Of a stretch of DNA of 64,000 bases, positions 16,905 through 26,702 are shown piece after piece. The translations under genes and the position numbers were made by a program. The notes beneath the pieces were generated by a model. The model was given only the letters and a program-made list of their open reading frames with translations. It did no database searches and had not been told where the DNA came from. Within the stretch, counting starts at the first letter, position 1. Every line of letters begins with the position of its first letter. The stretch comes from an uncultured Prevotella sp. (lineage in GTDB: Bacteria > Bacteroidota > Bacteroidia > Bacteroidales > Bacteroidaceae): assembly GCA_900316015.1 (NCBI GenBank), contig ONBG01000004.1, forward strand, positions 124,001 through 188,000. Direction: 5' to 3'.

Positions 16905-18173
16905 ATGGAAAGAACTTGGAGATGGTTTGGCAAGAACGACAAGATCACGCTTGCCATGCTGAGACAAATCGGAGTGGAAGGCATCGTGACCGCCTTACAT
17001 GATGTTCCCTTGGGAGAAGTATGGAAACGGGAAGACATTCACGCGCTCAAGACTTACATCGAGTCGTATGGCATGAGATGGTCGGTCGTAGAGTCTTTAC
17101 CTGTGACAGAAACCATCAAGTATGGCGGCCCTGACCGTGACCAACAAATAGAGGTCTACCAGCAGAGCCTACGCCATTTAGCAGAGGAAGGCATCCATAC
17201 GGTTTGCTATAATTTCATGCCCGTCCTCGACTGGGCACGCACCGACCTGCTGCACGCAAATCCTAATGGTACCTCCAACCTCTACTTTAGCATCCCGCAG
17301 TTTGCCTATTTCGACATCTATCTCTTAAAGCGGGAAGGTGCCAAAGAGGACTGGGAGCGATTCCAAGCCCTCGGTCCTGATGGGCAGCCTAACGGGCGGG
17401 ATATTCTCAAGGAGGTGGAAGTGCTAAAGCAGACGATGACCCCAGAGAAGGATCACGAACTGGTAGAGAACATCGTCATCAAGACACAGGGCTTCGTCAG
17501 TGGCAACTTTAAGGAAGGGGATGAACATCCTCTCGCGCTCTTCCGGCAACTACTTGCCCTATATGAAGGTATCGACCGCGCCCAACTGCGTGAGAACATG
17601 CGTTATTTCCTGGAAGCGATCATGCCGGTTTGTGACGAATGTGACATGTATATGTGCGTCCATCCCGACGATCCTCCTTTCCAGGTCTTAGGACTTCCGA
17701 GGATCGTGACCTGCGATGAGGATATTCATTGGTTTCTCAAGGCTGTTGACAACCCACACAACGGACTGACCTTCTGTGCCGGTAGTCTGTCAGCGGGTGC
17801 CCAGAACCAGGTCGTTGACCTGGCTCACAAATATGCCAGTCGCACGGCGTTCGTCCATCTACGCTCCTGCCATGTGTTTCCCAACGGGGATTTCACCGAA
17901 GCCAGCCATTTGGGAGGGCGTGCCGACCTGATTGAGTTGGCGAGGATCTTCGAGCAAGAAGAGCAGCGACGCGCTACCCTTCCCAATATCTCACGCCTTC
18001 CGATGCGTGTCGACCATGGCATGACCATGCTTGGCGATGAGACGAAGGGCTACAATGCAGGCTATTCCTTCTTAGGGAGGATGTTTGCCATGGGACAAGT
18101 GCAGGGAATCCTTGCCACTGTCGACCGCGACCTGGGCATTCCATACACCCAACCTGGTTTCTTTGACAAATAG
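16905..18173 (+). CDS. uxuA: mannonate dehydratase
   Basis: A 422-aa enzyme dehydrating D-mannonate to 2-keto-3-deoxygluconate in glucuronate catabolism. Seen: N-terminal RTWRWFGKNDKITLAMLRQ, the conserved CYNFMPVLDWARTDL segment, the metal-ligand region with CVHPDDPP and VHLRSCH, and RVDHGMTMLGDE near the C-terminus. It is followed at 40 bp by an SDR oxidoreductase and then by uxaB, forming a hexuronate pathway cluster. Confidence 0.97.
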   Translation: MERTWRWFGKNDKITLAMLRQIGVEGIVTALHDVPLGEVWKREDIHALKTYIESYGMRWSVVESLPVTETIKYGGPDRDQQIEVYQQSLRHLAEEGIHTVCYNFMPVLDWARTDLLHANPNGTSNLYFSIPQFAYFDIYLLKREGAKEDWERFQALGPDGQPNGRDILKEVEVLKQTMTPEKDHELVENIVIKTQGFVSGNFKEGDEHPLALFRQLLALYEGIDRAQLRENMRYFLEAIMPVCDECDMYMCVHPDDPPFQVLGLPRIVTCDEDIHWFLKAVDNPHNGLTFCAGSLSAGAQNQVVDLAHKYASRTAFVHLRSCHVFPNGDFTEASHLGGRADLIELARIFEQEEQRRATLPNISRLPMRVDHGMTMLGDETKGYNAGYSFLGRMFAMGQVQGILATVDRDLGIPYTQPGFFDK

Positions 18174-18213
18174 AGAACATTTCAAATCAAAAGACGAATA
18201 TAAACAAATCAAA

Positions 18214-19026
18214 ATGAACGAATTATTCAACATTAAAGACTATGTCGTCGTCATCACAGGTGGTACAGGCATCTTAGGACGATGCATAGGCAAGTATCTG
18301 GCCCTTAATGGTGCCAAGGTCATCCTGCTGGGACGCAAGGAAGAGGTGGGCAATGCCATCGTCGAGGATATTATCCACAGTGGCGGTCAGGCAGAATTCA
18401 TGAAAACGGACGTGATGCAAGAGGAGCTTGTCCAGAAGAATTGTGACGAGATCCTGACCAAGTATGGCAAGGTTGACACCTTGCTCAATGCTGCTGGAGG
18501 CAATCAAAAGGGAGCCACCATCGGTCCCGACCAAACATTCTTCGACCTGGATCCTGACCAGTTCCAAAAGGTGTTGAGCCTCAACCTCACCGGGACGGTT
18601 ATCCCTACCCAAGTATTCCTGAAGCCGATGGTCAAGCAAGGGAAGGGTTCCATCATCAATTTCTCATCCATGGCTGCTTTCCGGCCCATGACCAGAGTCT
18701 GTGGCTATGCCGCTGCCAAGGCAGGCATCTCTAACTTTACCGCCTACATGGCAACAGAATGCGCGAAGAAATTCGGCGAGGGCATCCGGGTCAATGCCAT
18801 TGCGCCAGGATTCTTCATCACCGAACAGAACCGTGCCCTACTCACCAACCCGGATGGATCGTACACACAACGGGGACAGGATGTCATCCGACAAACGCCA
18901 TTTGGACGAATGGGAGAACCCGAGGAGTTATGCGGAACCATCCATTACCTGATGAGCGATGCCGCCAAGTTCGTTACAGGCACCGTGGCTGTCGTTGACG
19001 GTGGTTTCAACAGCTTCGCCATGTGA
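18214..19026 (+). CDS. SDR-family fructuronate (mannonate) oxidoreductase
   Basis: A 270-aa short-chain dehydrogenase: GGTGILGRCIG (NAD(P)-binding TGxxxGxG variant), NAAGGNQ, catalytic Ser (NFSSMAAFRP) and YxxxK (YAAAKAG), then VNAIAPGFF. Because it directly follows uxuA, the likely reaction is interconversion of fructuronate and mannonate, replacing the unrelated classical UxuB; this is inferred from context. ATG at 18214 (MNELFNIKDYVVVI) is chosen since the longer frame overlaps the end of uxuA and carries no SDR sequence. Confidence 0.9.
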   Translation: MNELFNIKDYVVVITGGTGILGRCIGKYLALNGAKVILLGRKEEVGNAIVEDIIHSGGQAEFMKTDVMQEELVQKNCDEILTKYGKVDTLLNAAGGNQKGATIGPDQTFFDLDPDQFQKVLSLNLTGTVIPTQVFLKPMVKQGKGSIINFSSMAAFRPMTRVCGYAAAKAGISNFTAYMATECAKKFGEGIRVNAIAPGFFITEQNRALLTNPDGSYTQRGQDVIRQTPFGRMGEPEELCGTIHYLMSDAAKFVTGTVAVVDGGFNSFAM

Positions 19027-19058
19027 TACGACTTGAGGTGACGTAAACCTTTACGCAA

Positions 19059-19121
19059 TATTTTCACGCTGCAAGAATACAAGCTATTTGTTTATTGTAT
19101 ATCTTTGCAGCGTGAAAAATA
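19059..19121 (+). promoter_or_regulatory. long inverted repeat between the SDR gene and uxaB
   Basis: Arms TATTTTCACGCTGCAA (19059-19074) and its complement TTGCAGCGTGAAAAATA (19105-19121, one extra A) flank a 30-bp core containing GAATACAA and TTGTATATC, which also partly pair. The right arm contains TATCTTTG (19100-19107), a -7 element, 37 bp before the uxaB start codon. Candidate operator or attenuator-like structure controlling uxaB separately. Confidence 0.6.
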
Positions 19122-19144
19122 TAAGGACAAAATACAAACAAATT

Positions 19145-20626
19145 ATGAAAGAACTAAAAGCTTTAAACAAAAGGACAGCACCGAAAAGTTGCATGCCTGA
19201 ACGTGTCATTCAGTTTGGTGAGGGAAACTTCCTGCGTGCCTTTGTCGACTGGATCATCTACAACATGGACCAAAAGACAGACTTCAATTCAAGCGTTGTC
19301 ATTGTCCAGCCATTACCGAAAGGGATGGTGGATTGGCTGAATGGACAGGATTGCCTGTATCATGTCAACCTGCAGGGGCGTGAGAACGGGAAGCCCGTAG
19401 ACACATTAACAAGAATTGACGTGGTGAGCCGTGCCCTAAATCCATACTCACAATATCATGCTTATATGGCATTAGCAGAACAACCTGAGATGCGCTTTAT
19501 CATTTCCAACACCACAGAGGCAGGTATAGCCTTCGATCCTGATTGCAAGTTCACGGATGCCCCTGCCGCTTCCTATCCTGGAAAACTGGTTCAGTTGTTG
19601 TTCCATCGGTACCAATATTTCCAGGGCGACCCATCCAAAGGAATGATTCTGATGCCATGCGAGTTGATCTTCTTGAATGGCCATCACCTCAAGGAGTGTT
19701 TCTATCAGTACATCGAGCTTTGGAAAGAGGACTTCGGGGCTGATTACGAAGGATTCAAGAAGTGGTTCACGGAGGATTGCTTCGTCTGCGCGACTTTGGT
19801 GGATAGAATCGTTCCGGGATTCCCTCGCAAGACGATCCAGGCGATCCAAGAACGCATAAGCTATCGTGATGACCTTGTCGTACAGGCAGAGAACTTCCAT
19901 CTTTGGGTGATCGAGAAAGCAGAGAACATGACGGTCGACCAGATGAAGGCAGAATTCCCTGCAGAGAAAGCTGGACTACATGTCCTGATTACCGACAATG
20001 AAAAGCCTTACCATGAGCGGAAGGTGACCCTGCTCAATGGCCCGCATACCGTCTTGTCTCCTGTCGCCTTCCTCAGTGGCGTCAATATTGTGCGGGATGC
20101 CTGCCAGCATCCTGTGATCGGAAAATATATCCACAAGGTACAGTATGACGAACTGATGCAAACACTGAATCTCCCCATGGACGAGCTTCAGAAGTTTGCT
20201 GCCGACGTGTTGGAACGCTTCGACAATCCTTATGTCGACCATCAGGTGACCAGTATCATGCTCAACTCATTCCCCAAATACTGCGCCCGCGATCTGCCAG
20301 GCGTCAAGGTTTACTTAGAACGCAAAGGCGAGTTGCCTCAGGGACTGGTGTTTGGCTTGGCTGCCATCATTACCTATTATAAAGGAGGCAAGCGCGATGA
20401 CGGCACAGAGATCGTGCCCAACGATGCACCGGAGATCATGCAATTGCTGAAGGACCTTTGGGCAACCGGCGACACGAAGGCTGTGACGGATGGTGTCCTT
20501 TCTGCCAAGGACATCTGGAACGGGGAGGATCTGCATGACATCAAGGGACTTGCCGAGTTGGTAAAGAAAGACCTTGACCTCATCCAAGAAAGAGGCATGC
20601 TTGAAGCCGTCAAGACGATCCTATAA
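19145..20626 (+). CDS. uxaB: tagaturonate reductase (altronate oxidoreductase)
   Basis: A 493-aa polyol/mannitol dehydrogenase-family enzyme. The N-terminal RVIQFGEGNFLRAFVDWI is the Rossmann motif of this family; TTEAGIAF, NGHHLKECF and the catalytic-domain KVTLLNGPHTVLSP follow. The best assignment is UxaB of galacturonate catabolism, as the neighbouring genes cover the glucuronate branch. ATG at 19145 (MKELKALNKR) is used; the longer frame runs through the inverted repeat. A terminator follows the stop. Confidence 0.93.
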   Translation: MKELKALNKRTAPKSCMPERVIQFGEGNFLRAFVDWIIYNMDQKTDFNSSVVIVQPLPKGMVDWLNGQDCLYHVNLQGRENGKPVDTLTRIDVVSRALNPYSQYHAYMALAEQPEMRFIISNTTEAGIAFDPDCKFTDAPAASYPGKLVQLLFHRYQYFQGDPSKGMILMPCELIFLNGHHLKECFYQYIELWKEDFGADYEGFKKWFTEDCFVCATLVDRIVPGFPRKTIQAIQERISYRDDLVVQAENFHLWVIEKAENMTVDQMKAEFPAEKAGLHVLITDNEKPYHERKVTLLNGPHTVLSPVAFLSGVNIVRDACQHPVIGKYIHKVQYDELMQTLNLPMDELQKFAADVLERFDNPYVDHQVTSIMLNSFPKYCARDLPGVKVYLERKGELPQGLVFGLAAIITYYKGGKRDDGTEIVPNDAPEIMQLLKDLWATGDTKAVTDGVLSAKDIWNGEDLHDIKGLAELVKKDLDLIQERGMLEAVKTIL

Positions 20627-20633
20627 TATTTCC

Positions 20634-20664
20634 AGGTCTGGGAACATTCCCAGACCTTTTCTTT
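20634..20664 (+). terminator. terminator of the uronate cluster
   Basis: AGGTCTGGGAA (20634-20644), CA loop, TTCCCAGACCT (20647-20657), then a T-rich run; 8 bp after the uxaB stop. Confidence 0.85.
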
Positions 20665-20666
20665 TC

Positions 20667-21512
20667 CTATCTAACCCTAATAATCCGAATACCAGTCTGG
20701 GAAGGATGCTTTTTCATATAGGAATAGAGTGTCATGGGTTCCTCCACGACTTGATGGCGGATCTGTGAGGCATTAAGCATATGCAATCCATCTGCATGCC
20801 AAACAGCAATACCGATATGGGAAGTGTCAAGGCCTGCCTTTTGGGTGATGATGGCAATGATATCCCCATCATGGATCGTTTTCCGGAAAAGGGAGGTGTT
20901 GGCAATCGTCGCTTTCGGGATATAGCGGAAGGTCTTGCCATTGAGACGCGCTTCCATTTCCTGGATTTCCTTTGTCCACGCTGGATGCTTCACTAACATC
21001 GGGTAATGAGATGCATGCTTGCTCATATAATCGATATCGAGCTTTTGTACCTTGGTAAAAGGTGGATTGGGTGCCTGCACTTCCTTCACATATCCCTTTC
21101 GGGTATTGTCGGCGATCCACTCCGAGAAATAATGCAAGCGTTGGGGATAAGCAACCTTTCCCTGCTCATACCGGATCATCTGCAACTGCTTGCAGAACGC
21201 AGCGAAACTTTTCTGTCCGCTCAAGGCACATCGCGTCAAAGCAAGCACATTCTCCACGTAGGTCGTACAGTCCAACTGCCTCAGGTTAATGACCAAACGC
21301 TCATGGGCGTTCTTCTCCAAGGTCTGTGCCACGTAAGGGATACCCTTCATTTGACGGGCGAAATAGACCATCAGCCTCGATGGCGTCGCCTTCTCTGGAG
21401 CTCCCTTCAACAAGGCAATGACCTTGCCGCTGTCTTCTTTTGAATATTGGGGTTGGGCAGATACGGGGAACGACCCTAACATAAACATGATGATACAGAT
21501 AAACTTTTTCAT
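20667..21512 (-). CDS. DUF1460 N-acetylmuramoyl-L-alanine amidase-like protein
   Basis: A 281-aa secreted protein (signal peptide MKKFICIIMFMLGSFPVSAQ) of the DUF1460 family, an NlpC/P60-fold group; characterised Bacteroides members cleave the bond between MurNAc and the stem peptide. The catalytic Cys is in QLDCTTYVENVLAL, the His in DTSHIGIAVW. Residue count is normal. It is periplasmic and probably works in wall recycling. It follows a DUF4421 gene by 21 bp. Confidence 0.88.
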   Translation of the reverse strand: MKKFICIIMFMLGSFPVSAQPQYSKEDSGKVIALLKGAPEKATPSRLMVYFARQMKGIPYVAQTLEKNAHERLVINLRQLDCTTYVENVLALTRCALSGQKSFAAFCKQLQMIRYEQGKVAYPQRLHYFSEWIADNTRKGYVKEVQAPNPPFTKVQKLDIDYMSKHASHYPMLVKHPAWTKEIQEMEARLNGKTFRYIPKATIANTSLFRKTIHDGDIIAIITQKAGLDTSHIGIAVWHADGLHMLNASQIRHQVVEEPMTLYSYMKKHPSQTGIRIIRVR

Positions 21513-21533
21513 GATCTATCCTCTCCTTTTTTA

Positions 21534-22616
21534 TTATCGCCGCATAAAATTAAATCCAATGTAAAGGTTCAAATTGCCGAAGATATTGTTCGACGTAAAC
21601 TGGTCCTTCTTATAGTTGTAGGTATGGAAAATGGCACTCATCCCAGCAAACCACTTGGTATTGTTATAGACAAGTCCAATTCGGCTCACACCATCAATAT
21701 TGAAATTGGAGAAAGAGAAGTCGCGGAAGGAGAACGACTTGCTCTCTAAGTCTCCAACCGACTTCTTGTAGCCTAAGGCAAGTGACAGCGACCCTGCTAA
21801 GAGCCAGTTATGGGCGAATACCCAATTGTAGGCATAACCCATCGACGCAGAGAAATCCTTGTACTTCACTTTCGAGAAGACCAGCGTCGTATCGAGCCCA
21901 TTCTTGATCATAGGATTAGAGATCTTCTCCTCAACGATGTTCCTAAGCTTCTCATAATCCAACTGCAGGCTATGGCGTGTGTACCCCACTCCAGCCAGCC
22001 AACTCCCACAGCTCACCCGCTGTACAGTGCTCTGGCTAAAGGCAGCAGGATAGGAAAACTTACGGTGGTTGAAGATATAATAGAGATTAAAGCCACTGAT
22101 GCTGCCCTTGAACCCGTCAAAAGGAATATTCTTCAAGGCTTTGGCATCAATGCCCTCGCCAAGATACATCGTACGAATCTTATAGTCATTGCCAGTATTT
22201 TTCAGGAAGACGTCGAACCCGATCTGGTTACTGTACAAGCTCAGGTCGATCTCTTTCTTGTTGTTGGAGCTGAGATGCTTAAAGTCGAACGTATATCCCA
22301 AGAATATCCACCGCCATCCGACGTAGGGTCCCACGCGGACATTCATCTCCGGAGCCAAGGAGACGCTCTGCCCTATCTTATTTTTCATTCTGTAGAACTC
22401 ATAAGTACTGGTACTCTGAAGCATCGCCTGGAAATTATAATGCTGAGGTTCTACAAAATTCGTGTCCACCCGACTGAACTCCTGGATGAAATGATAGACC
22501 GTCTTGATAATTCCCTTGAAGCGGGAAGGCTTCTCCACGGAAAGTGAGTCTTCCCCAGCACATAACATGACAGGGCACAAGAGAAAGAATAAGATGGCAA
22601 TAGATTTCTTATACAC
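21534..22616 (-). CDS. DUF4421 family outer-membrane-type protein
   Basis: A 360-aa protein with a signal peptide (MYKKSIAILFFLLCPVMLCA) and repeated alternating hydrophobic/aromatic strands (VRVGPYVGWRWIFLGYTF, ISGFNLYYIFNHRKFSY, FNLYIGFNFMRR) ending in an outer-membrane-like terminal strand. It matches the DUF4421 pattern known from Bacteroidetes, whose function is unknown. Probably a beta-barrel. It lies between a DUF1460 amidase and a Gfo/Idh oxidoreductase on the same strand with short gaps. Confidence 0.78.
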   Translation of the reverse strand: MYKKSIAILFFLLCPVMLCAGEDSLSVEKPSRFKGIIKTVYHFIQEFSRVDTNFVEPQHYNFQAMLQSTSTYEFYRMKNKIGQSVSLAPEMNVRVGPYVGWRWIFLGYTFDFKHLSSNNKKEIDLSLYSNQIGFDVFLKNTGNDYKIRTMYLGEGIDAKALKNIPFDGFKGSISGFNLYYIFNHRKFSYPAAFSQSTVQRVSCGSWLAGVGYTRHSLQLDYEKLRNIVEEKISNPMIKNGLDTTLVFSKVKYKDFSASMGYAYNWVFAHNWLLAGSLSLALGYKKSVGDLESKSFSFRDFSFSNFNIDGVSRIGLVYNNTKWFAGMSAIFHTYNYKKDQFTSNNIFGNLNLYIGFNFMRR

Positions 22617-22631
22617 GATGCCCCTCCGCCG

Positions 22632-23615
22632 TTAAAATTTGCCTAAGATACGGTCGAGGACCCAGTTCGTTGGCGTCGCGCTCACACTCGTACACGTACA
22701 ATTACTGATTCCTTGCAAGTCTTCAATAACTGCCTTGATGATGGGCAACTGCACATACGGAGGATTAGGGACCGTAATGCTTGTCGTTCCCTCACTGGTA
22801 ATCAGCCGGATCGGCGCATAGTTATAGACAGAAAAAGACAACATTCCTTCGTCACCGATCACATCAATACAATCCTCCTTCGCGCTCTTATGCGCTACGA
22901 AACACCAGGATCCGCAACCGACGACTCCATTCTCAAACATGAAGCTGGCACAGATCGTATCCTCTGCCTTATAGAGATGCGCGCGGTTAGCAGGGTATCC
23001 ATGCGCCCGCGTAATCACCCCGAAGAAGTATTGCATCAGGTCGAGCTGATGCGGAGCCAGGTCGTAGAAATACCCACCCCCTGAGATATCCGGTTGCAAG
23101 CGCCAAGGAAGGTTCTTCTGTGAGGTATAGTCCAAGTCGCGCGGCGGAACGGAAAAGCGAATCTTCACGTCCATCACATCCCCGATGACACGATTGTCAA
23201 TGATGCCCTTCACCTTCTGGAAATACGGGAGATAGCGACGGTAATAAGCCACGAAACAAGGAATGCCAGTCTGCTCACTGATCCGGTTGATCCGTACACA
23301 GTCCTCATAACTGGCAGCGAGCGGCTTCTCCACGTACACAGGCTTTCCCGCCTTCATCGCCATGATGGCAAAAGTAGCATGACTGGAGGGAGGAGTGGCA
23401 ATATAAATGGCATTGATCTCAGGGTCGTCAATCAACTCCTGCGCATCTGTATACCATCTTGGGATATGATGGCGCTCGGCATAAGAGCGTGCTTTCTCCT
23501 CTGTACGACTCATGACTGCGATCACTTGAGAGCCCTCTACTTCGTTAAAAGCTGGGCCCGATTTCTTCTCCGTGACCTCACCACATCCGATAAATCCCCA
23601 ATTGATCTGTTTCAT
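22632..23615 (-). CDS. Gfo/Idh/MocA family oxidoreductase
   Basis: A 327-aa NAD(P)-dependent sugar or cyclitol oxidoreductase. N-terminal Rossmann domain begins [30 protein letters not shown] and the EKP motif VEKPLAAS with the catalytic Lys are present; the C-terminal half has [16 protein letters not shown]. The substrate cannot be deduced. ATG at 23615 ([12 protein letters not shown]) is chosen over a start 60 bp upstream because the glycine motif should begin near residue 8. A TAACTTTG -7 element lies at 23637-23644 on the minus strand. Divergent from engB. Confidence 0.9.
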   Translation of the reverse strand: MKQINWGFIGCGEVTEKKSGPAFNEVEGSQVIAVMSRTEEKARSYAERHHIPRWYTDAQELIDDPEINAIYIATPPSSHATFAIMAMKAGKPVYVEKPLAASYEDCVRINRISEQTGIPCFVAYYRRYLPYFQKVKGIIDNRVIGDVMDVKIRFSVPPRDLDYTSQKNLPWRLQPDISGGGYFYDLAPHQLDLMQYFFGVITRAHGYPANRAHLYKAEDTICASFMFENGVVGCGSWCFVAHKSAKEDCIDVIGDEGMLSFSVYNYAPIRLITSEGTTSITVPNPPYVQLPIIKAVIEDLQGISNCTCTSVSATPTNWVLDRILGKF

Positions 23616-23714
23616 ACGCGACACACAATTATGTCGCAAAGTTACAAAAAACTTTCTACTTTCTCCTTGAACCACCTATTTTTTACTAACTTTGCAAACA
23701 AAATAGGTAAAATC

Positions 23715-24323
23715 ATGGACATTAAGAAATCAGAATTCTGCATTAGCTCACCGACGGTCAGCAAATGCCCCAAGGACAATAAGCCAGAGTACGCCTTTAT
23801 CGGGCGATCCAACGTGGGGAAATCGAGCCTCATCAACATGCTCTGCAACCACAAGGGACTTGCCAAGACTTCCTCGACTCCGGGCAAGACGTTGCTCATC
23901 AACCATTTCATAGTGAACAATAGCTGGTATTTAGTTGACCTACCGGGGTACGGCTTTGCCAAACGCTCCAAGAGCGTACAGCAGAAATTGGAACAGATGA
24001 TCTCTGGTTATATCCTGCAACGAGAGCAGTTGGTAAACGTGTTCGTGCTCATTGATATCCGGCATGACCCACAACTCATCGACAGGGAATTCATCGACTG
24101 GTTAGGGGAAAGCAATATCCCTTTCTCGATTGTCTTCACCAAGGCAGACAAATTAGGGCCCGTCAAGGCACGGCAGAATGCCACGGCTTGGATGGAAAAG
24201 TTGAAAGATCGCTGGGAAACCCTTCCGCCCTACTTCATCACCAGTGCCGAGAAGAAAACCGGCAGGGAGGAAGTCTTAGACTATATTGACCAGATCAATA
24301 AATCCTTGGAAGCTGACAACTAA
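23715..24323 (+). CDS. engB: ribosome biogenesis GTP-binding protein EngB/YsxC
   Basis: A 202-aa essential-type GTPase acting in large-subunit assembly. G1 [10 protein letters not shown]2 region SSTPGKT, G3 [12 protein letters not shown]4 TKADK and G5 TSA are all in order. ATG at 23715 ([12 protein letters not shown]) is chosen; the longer frame overlaps the divergent oxidoreductase. TAACTTTG at 23687-23694 is a likely -7 element. Confidence 0.96.
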   Translation: MDIKKSEFCISSPTVSKCPKDNKPEYAFIGRSNVGKSSLINMLCNHKGLAKTSSTPGKTLLINHFIVNNSWYLVDLPGYGFAKRSKSVQQKLEQMISGYILQREQLVNVFVLIDIRHDPQLIDREFIDWLGESNIPFSIVFTKADKLGPVKARQNATAWMEKLKDRWETLPPYFITSAEKKTGREEVLDYIDQINKSLEADN

Positions 24324-24354
24324 TGTCCCTATTGTTTATTGCGATCTAAAAAGA

Positions 24355-26127
24355 ATGGTTCCATACGTTGATATCCAAAACCTGACCAAGTCGTTTGGGG
24401 CTCAGGTATTATTTAAGAACATTTCCTTCTCCATTGCCGAAGGACAAAAGGTGGGGCTCATTGCCCGCAACGGAACGGGAAAGTCGACCCTTCTCTCCGT
24501 GATCACTGGCAAGGAAGGACATGACTCTGGTGAGATCATCTTCAAGAAAGACCTGATCGTAGGCTATCTGGAGCAAACCCCGACGTTCAACCCTGAGGAA
24601 TCCGTACTCGATGCTTGCTTCAACCACCAAGGTAACCCCGAGAAGGTGTTGAAAGCCAAACAAATCCTGACGCAGTTGAAGATCACCGACCTCAACCAAC
24701 CAATGAAACAGTTGAGCGGAGGGCAGCAAAAGCGCGTGGCATTGGCCAATGTCTTGATCATGGAACCGGAGTTCCTGATCCTGGATGAGCCAACCAACCA
24801 CTTAGACCTCGAAATGATCGAATGGTTAGAGGGCTTCTTGGCAAGGGGCAACAAAACCTTGCTCATGGTAACCCACGACCGCTTCTTCCTCGACCGAGTC
24901 TGCAACAGCATCATCGAGCTGGACAACCAGACCCTATACAGCTATCATGGCAATTACAGTTACTACCTGGAAAAACGGCAAGAACGGATGGATGCCGCCC
25001 GCGCGGAGATCCAACATGCCAAGAACCTCTATCGCAGGGAGCTGGAATGGATGAGACGAATGCCACAGGCAAGAGGACACAAGGCACGCTACCGGGAAGA
25101 TGCTTTCTACGAACTGGAGAAAAGAGCCCAGCAAAGGATTGAGGAGCGACAGCTCCGGCTGAAGTCGGGCAATGTCTATATCGGCAGCAAGATCTTCGAA
25201 TGCCAATATGTCTCCAAGGCTTGGGATCCTGACCACGTGATCCTTAAGGACTTCTACTATAACTTCGCACGATTCGAGAAAATGGGGATTGTGGGAAACA
25301 ATGGGACGGGAAAGTCTACATTCATCAAGATGCTCTTGGGACTCGTCCCGCCTGACAGTGGAAAATTCGATATCGGGGACACAGTAAGGTTTGGCTATTT
25401 CTCACAGGAAGGACTGCAGTTCAACCAGGACCAGAAAGTCATTGACATCATCACGGACATAGCCGACTATATTGACTTAGGCGGGGGACGGCACATGACA
25501 GCATCACAGTTCCTCCAGTATTTCATGTTCACACCCGAGGAACAGCACAACTACGTGTACAAGCTCAGCGGAGGCGAACGTAGGAAACTCTATCTCTGCA
25601 CTGTACTCATGCGGAACCCTAATTTCCTTGTGTTAGACGAGCCGACCAATGACTTGGACATCCAGACCTTGCAGGTGCTGGAAGAATACCTTGCCGACTT
25701 CCCTGGTTGCGTGATCGTGGTCAGCCACGACCGTTATTTCATGGACAAGGTAGTCGACCACCTGCTCGTCTTCAAGGGACAAGGAGTCATCCAAGATTTC
25801 CCCGGCAACTATTCACAATACAGGGAATGGAGCGCAATGAAGACACAAGCTGAGGAAGAGTCGAAGAAAACCTCTGAGAAAAAGCAGAAGGAAGATTACC
25901 ATCACGATACACGCCGAAGGATGTCCTTTAAGGAAAAGCGTGAGTTTGAACAGCTGTCCAAGGACATCCAGGCATTGGAACAGGAAAAGAAGCTGTTGGA
26001 AGAAGAACTCTGCAGTGGGACGCTGACACCTGATGAGCTGACAAAGAAAAGCAAACGACTCCCCTCTATCAGTGAGGAACTGGACGAAAAGGAGATGAGA
26101 TGGCTGGAGCTCTCTGAACTTGAATAG
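24355..26127 (+). CDS. ABC-F family ATPase (Uup-like)
   Basis: A 590-aa protein with two ATP-binding cassettes and no transmembrane segment, as in ABC-F translation factors. First cassette: ARNGTGKSTLL, LSGGQQKRVALA, LILDEPTNHLDL. Linker is helical and basic. Second cassette: GNNGTGKSTFIKML, LSGGERRKLYL, LVLDEPTNDLDI. The charged C-terminal extension (EQLSKDIQALEQEKKLLEEE) is a coiled coil as in Uup. The start at 24355 gives the standard VDIQNLTKSFG opening 31 bp after engB, so the two may be co-transcribed. Confidence 0.93.
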   Translation: MVPYVDIQNLTKSFGAQVLFKNISFSIAEGQKVGLIARNGTGKSTLLSVITGKEGHDSGEIIFKKDLIVGYLEQTPTFNPEESVLDACFNHQGNPEKVLKAKQILTQLKITDLNQPMKQLSGGQQKRVALANVLIMEPEFLILDEPTNHLDLEMIEWLEGFLARGNKTLLMVTHDRFFLDRVCNSIIELDNQTLYSYHGNYSYYLEKRQERMDAARAEIQHAKNLYRRELEWMRRMPQARGHKARYREDAFYELEKRAQQRIEERQLRLKSGNVYIGSKIFECQYVSKAWDPDHVILKDFYYNFARFEKMGIVGNNGTGKSTFIKMLLGLVPPDSGKFDIGDTVRFGYFSQEGLQFNQDQKVIDIITDIADYIDLGGGRHMTASQFLQYFMFTPEEQHNYVYKLSGGERRKLYLCTVLMRNPNFLVLDEPTNDLDIQTLQVLEEYLADFPGCVIVVSHDRYFMDKVVDHLLVFKGQGVIQDFPGNYSQYREWSAMKTQAEEESKKTSEKKQKEDYHHDTRRRMSFKEKREFEQLSKDIQALEQEKKLLEEELCSGTLTPDELTKKSKRLPSISEELDEKEMRWLELSELE

Positions 26128-26171
26128 GCAGCCATGTTACGGAGGGATGGTGAATTGTCCCCGAACTCGAT

Positions 26172-26603
26172 CTACCGAGGGGTCTTTTCGCGGCAATCAG
26201 GACAGATTCCTGAAACGATAAACGATGCTGACCGCTGGAGATAACCCTCCGGCAGGTCAACGACAGGGATCGGCGTGTTGTCCATGCAGAAGGTCTTATG
26301 GCATTTCTCACAATAGAAATGGACATGTACATCCTCGTCGCCCTCACCTCCATGCCCGTGGCAGAGCTCGAAACGCTCCCCCTGTCCTCCTCCATCCTCG
26401 ATGGCATGCACCAAATGATGCTCCTTGAACAAGGACAGCGAACGGAAGATGTTCGACTTGTCGATCGTCTTGATCGTCGCTTCCAGCTCTGTCATGGACA
26501 ACGGTCGCCTGGCTGATGCCAAGGACTTGGCCACCAAAATACGGTTTGCCGTAGGCTTGATCCCATGCTCCTGCAATATCCTAACATATCTTTCTTCTTC
26601 CAT
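26172..26603 (-). CDS. Fur-family regulator, Zur-like
   Basis: A 143-aa Fur-family protein: winged helix (IKPTANRILVAKSLASA, IDKSNIFRSLSLF), His-rich region FELCHGHGGEGDEDVHVHF and two CxxC pairs (CEKCHKTFC, CPDC). The histidine cluster and divergent wing helix recall zinc-sensing members, but the metal is not provable. A TACTTTTG -7 element lies at 26625-26632 on the minus strand. Divergent from the patatin gene. Confidence 0.82.
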   Translation of the reverse strand: MEEERYVRILQEHGIKPTANRILVAKSLASARRPLSMTELEATIKTIDKSNIFRSLSLFKEHHLVHAIEDGGGQGERFELCHGHGGEGDEDVHVHFYCEKCHKTFCMDNTPIPVVDLPEGYLQRSASFIVSGICPDCREKTPR

Positions 26604-26702
26604 CTTTGCCTTTTATTTTTACCGCAAAAGTACAAAATATTTCAGGGAATGACTGGATTCCAAGCAATATTTTTTATATTTGCATTTCAAATCACAATCA
26701 GC

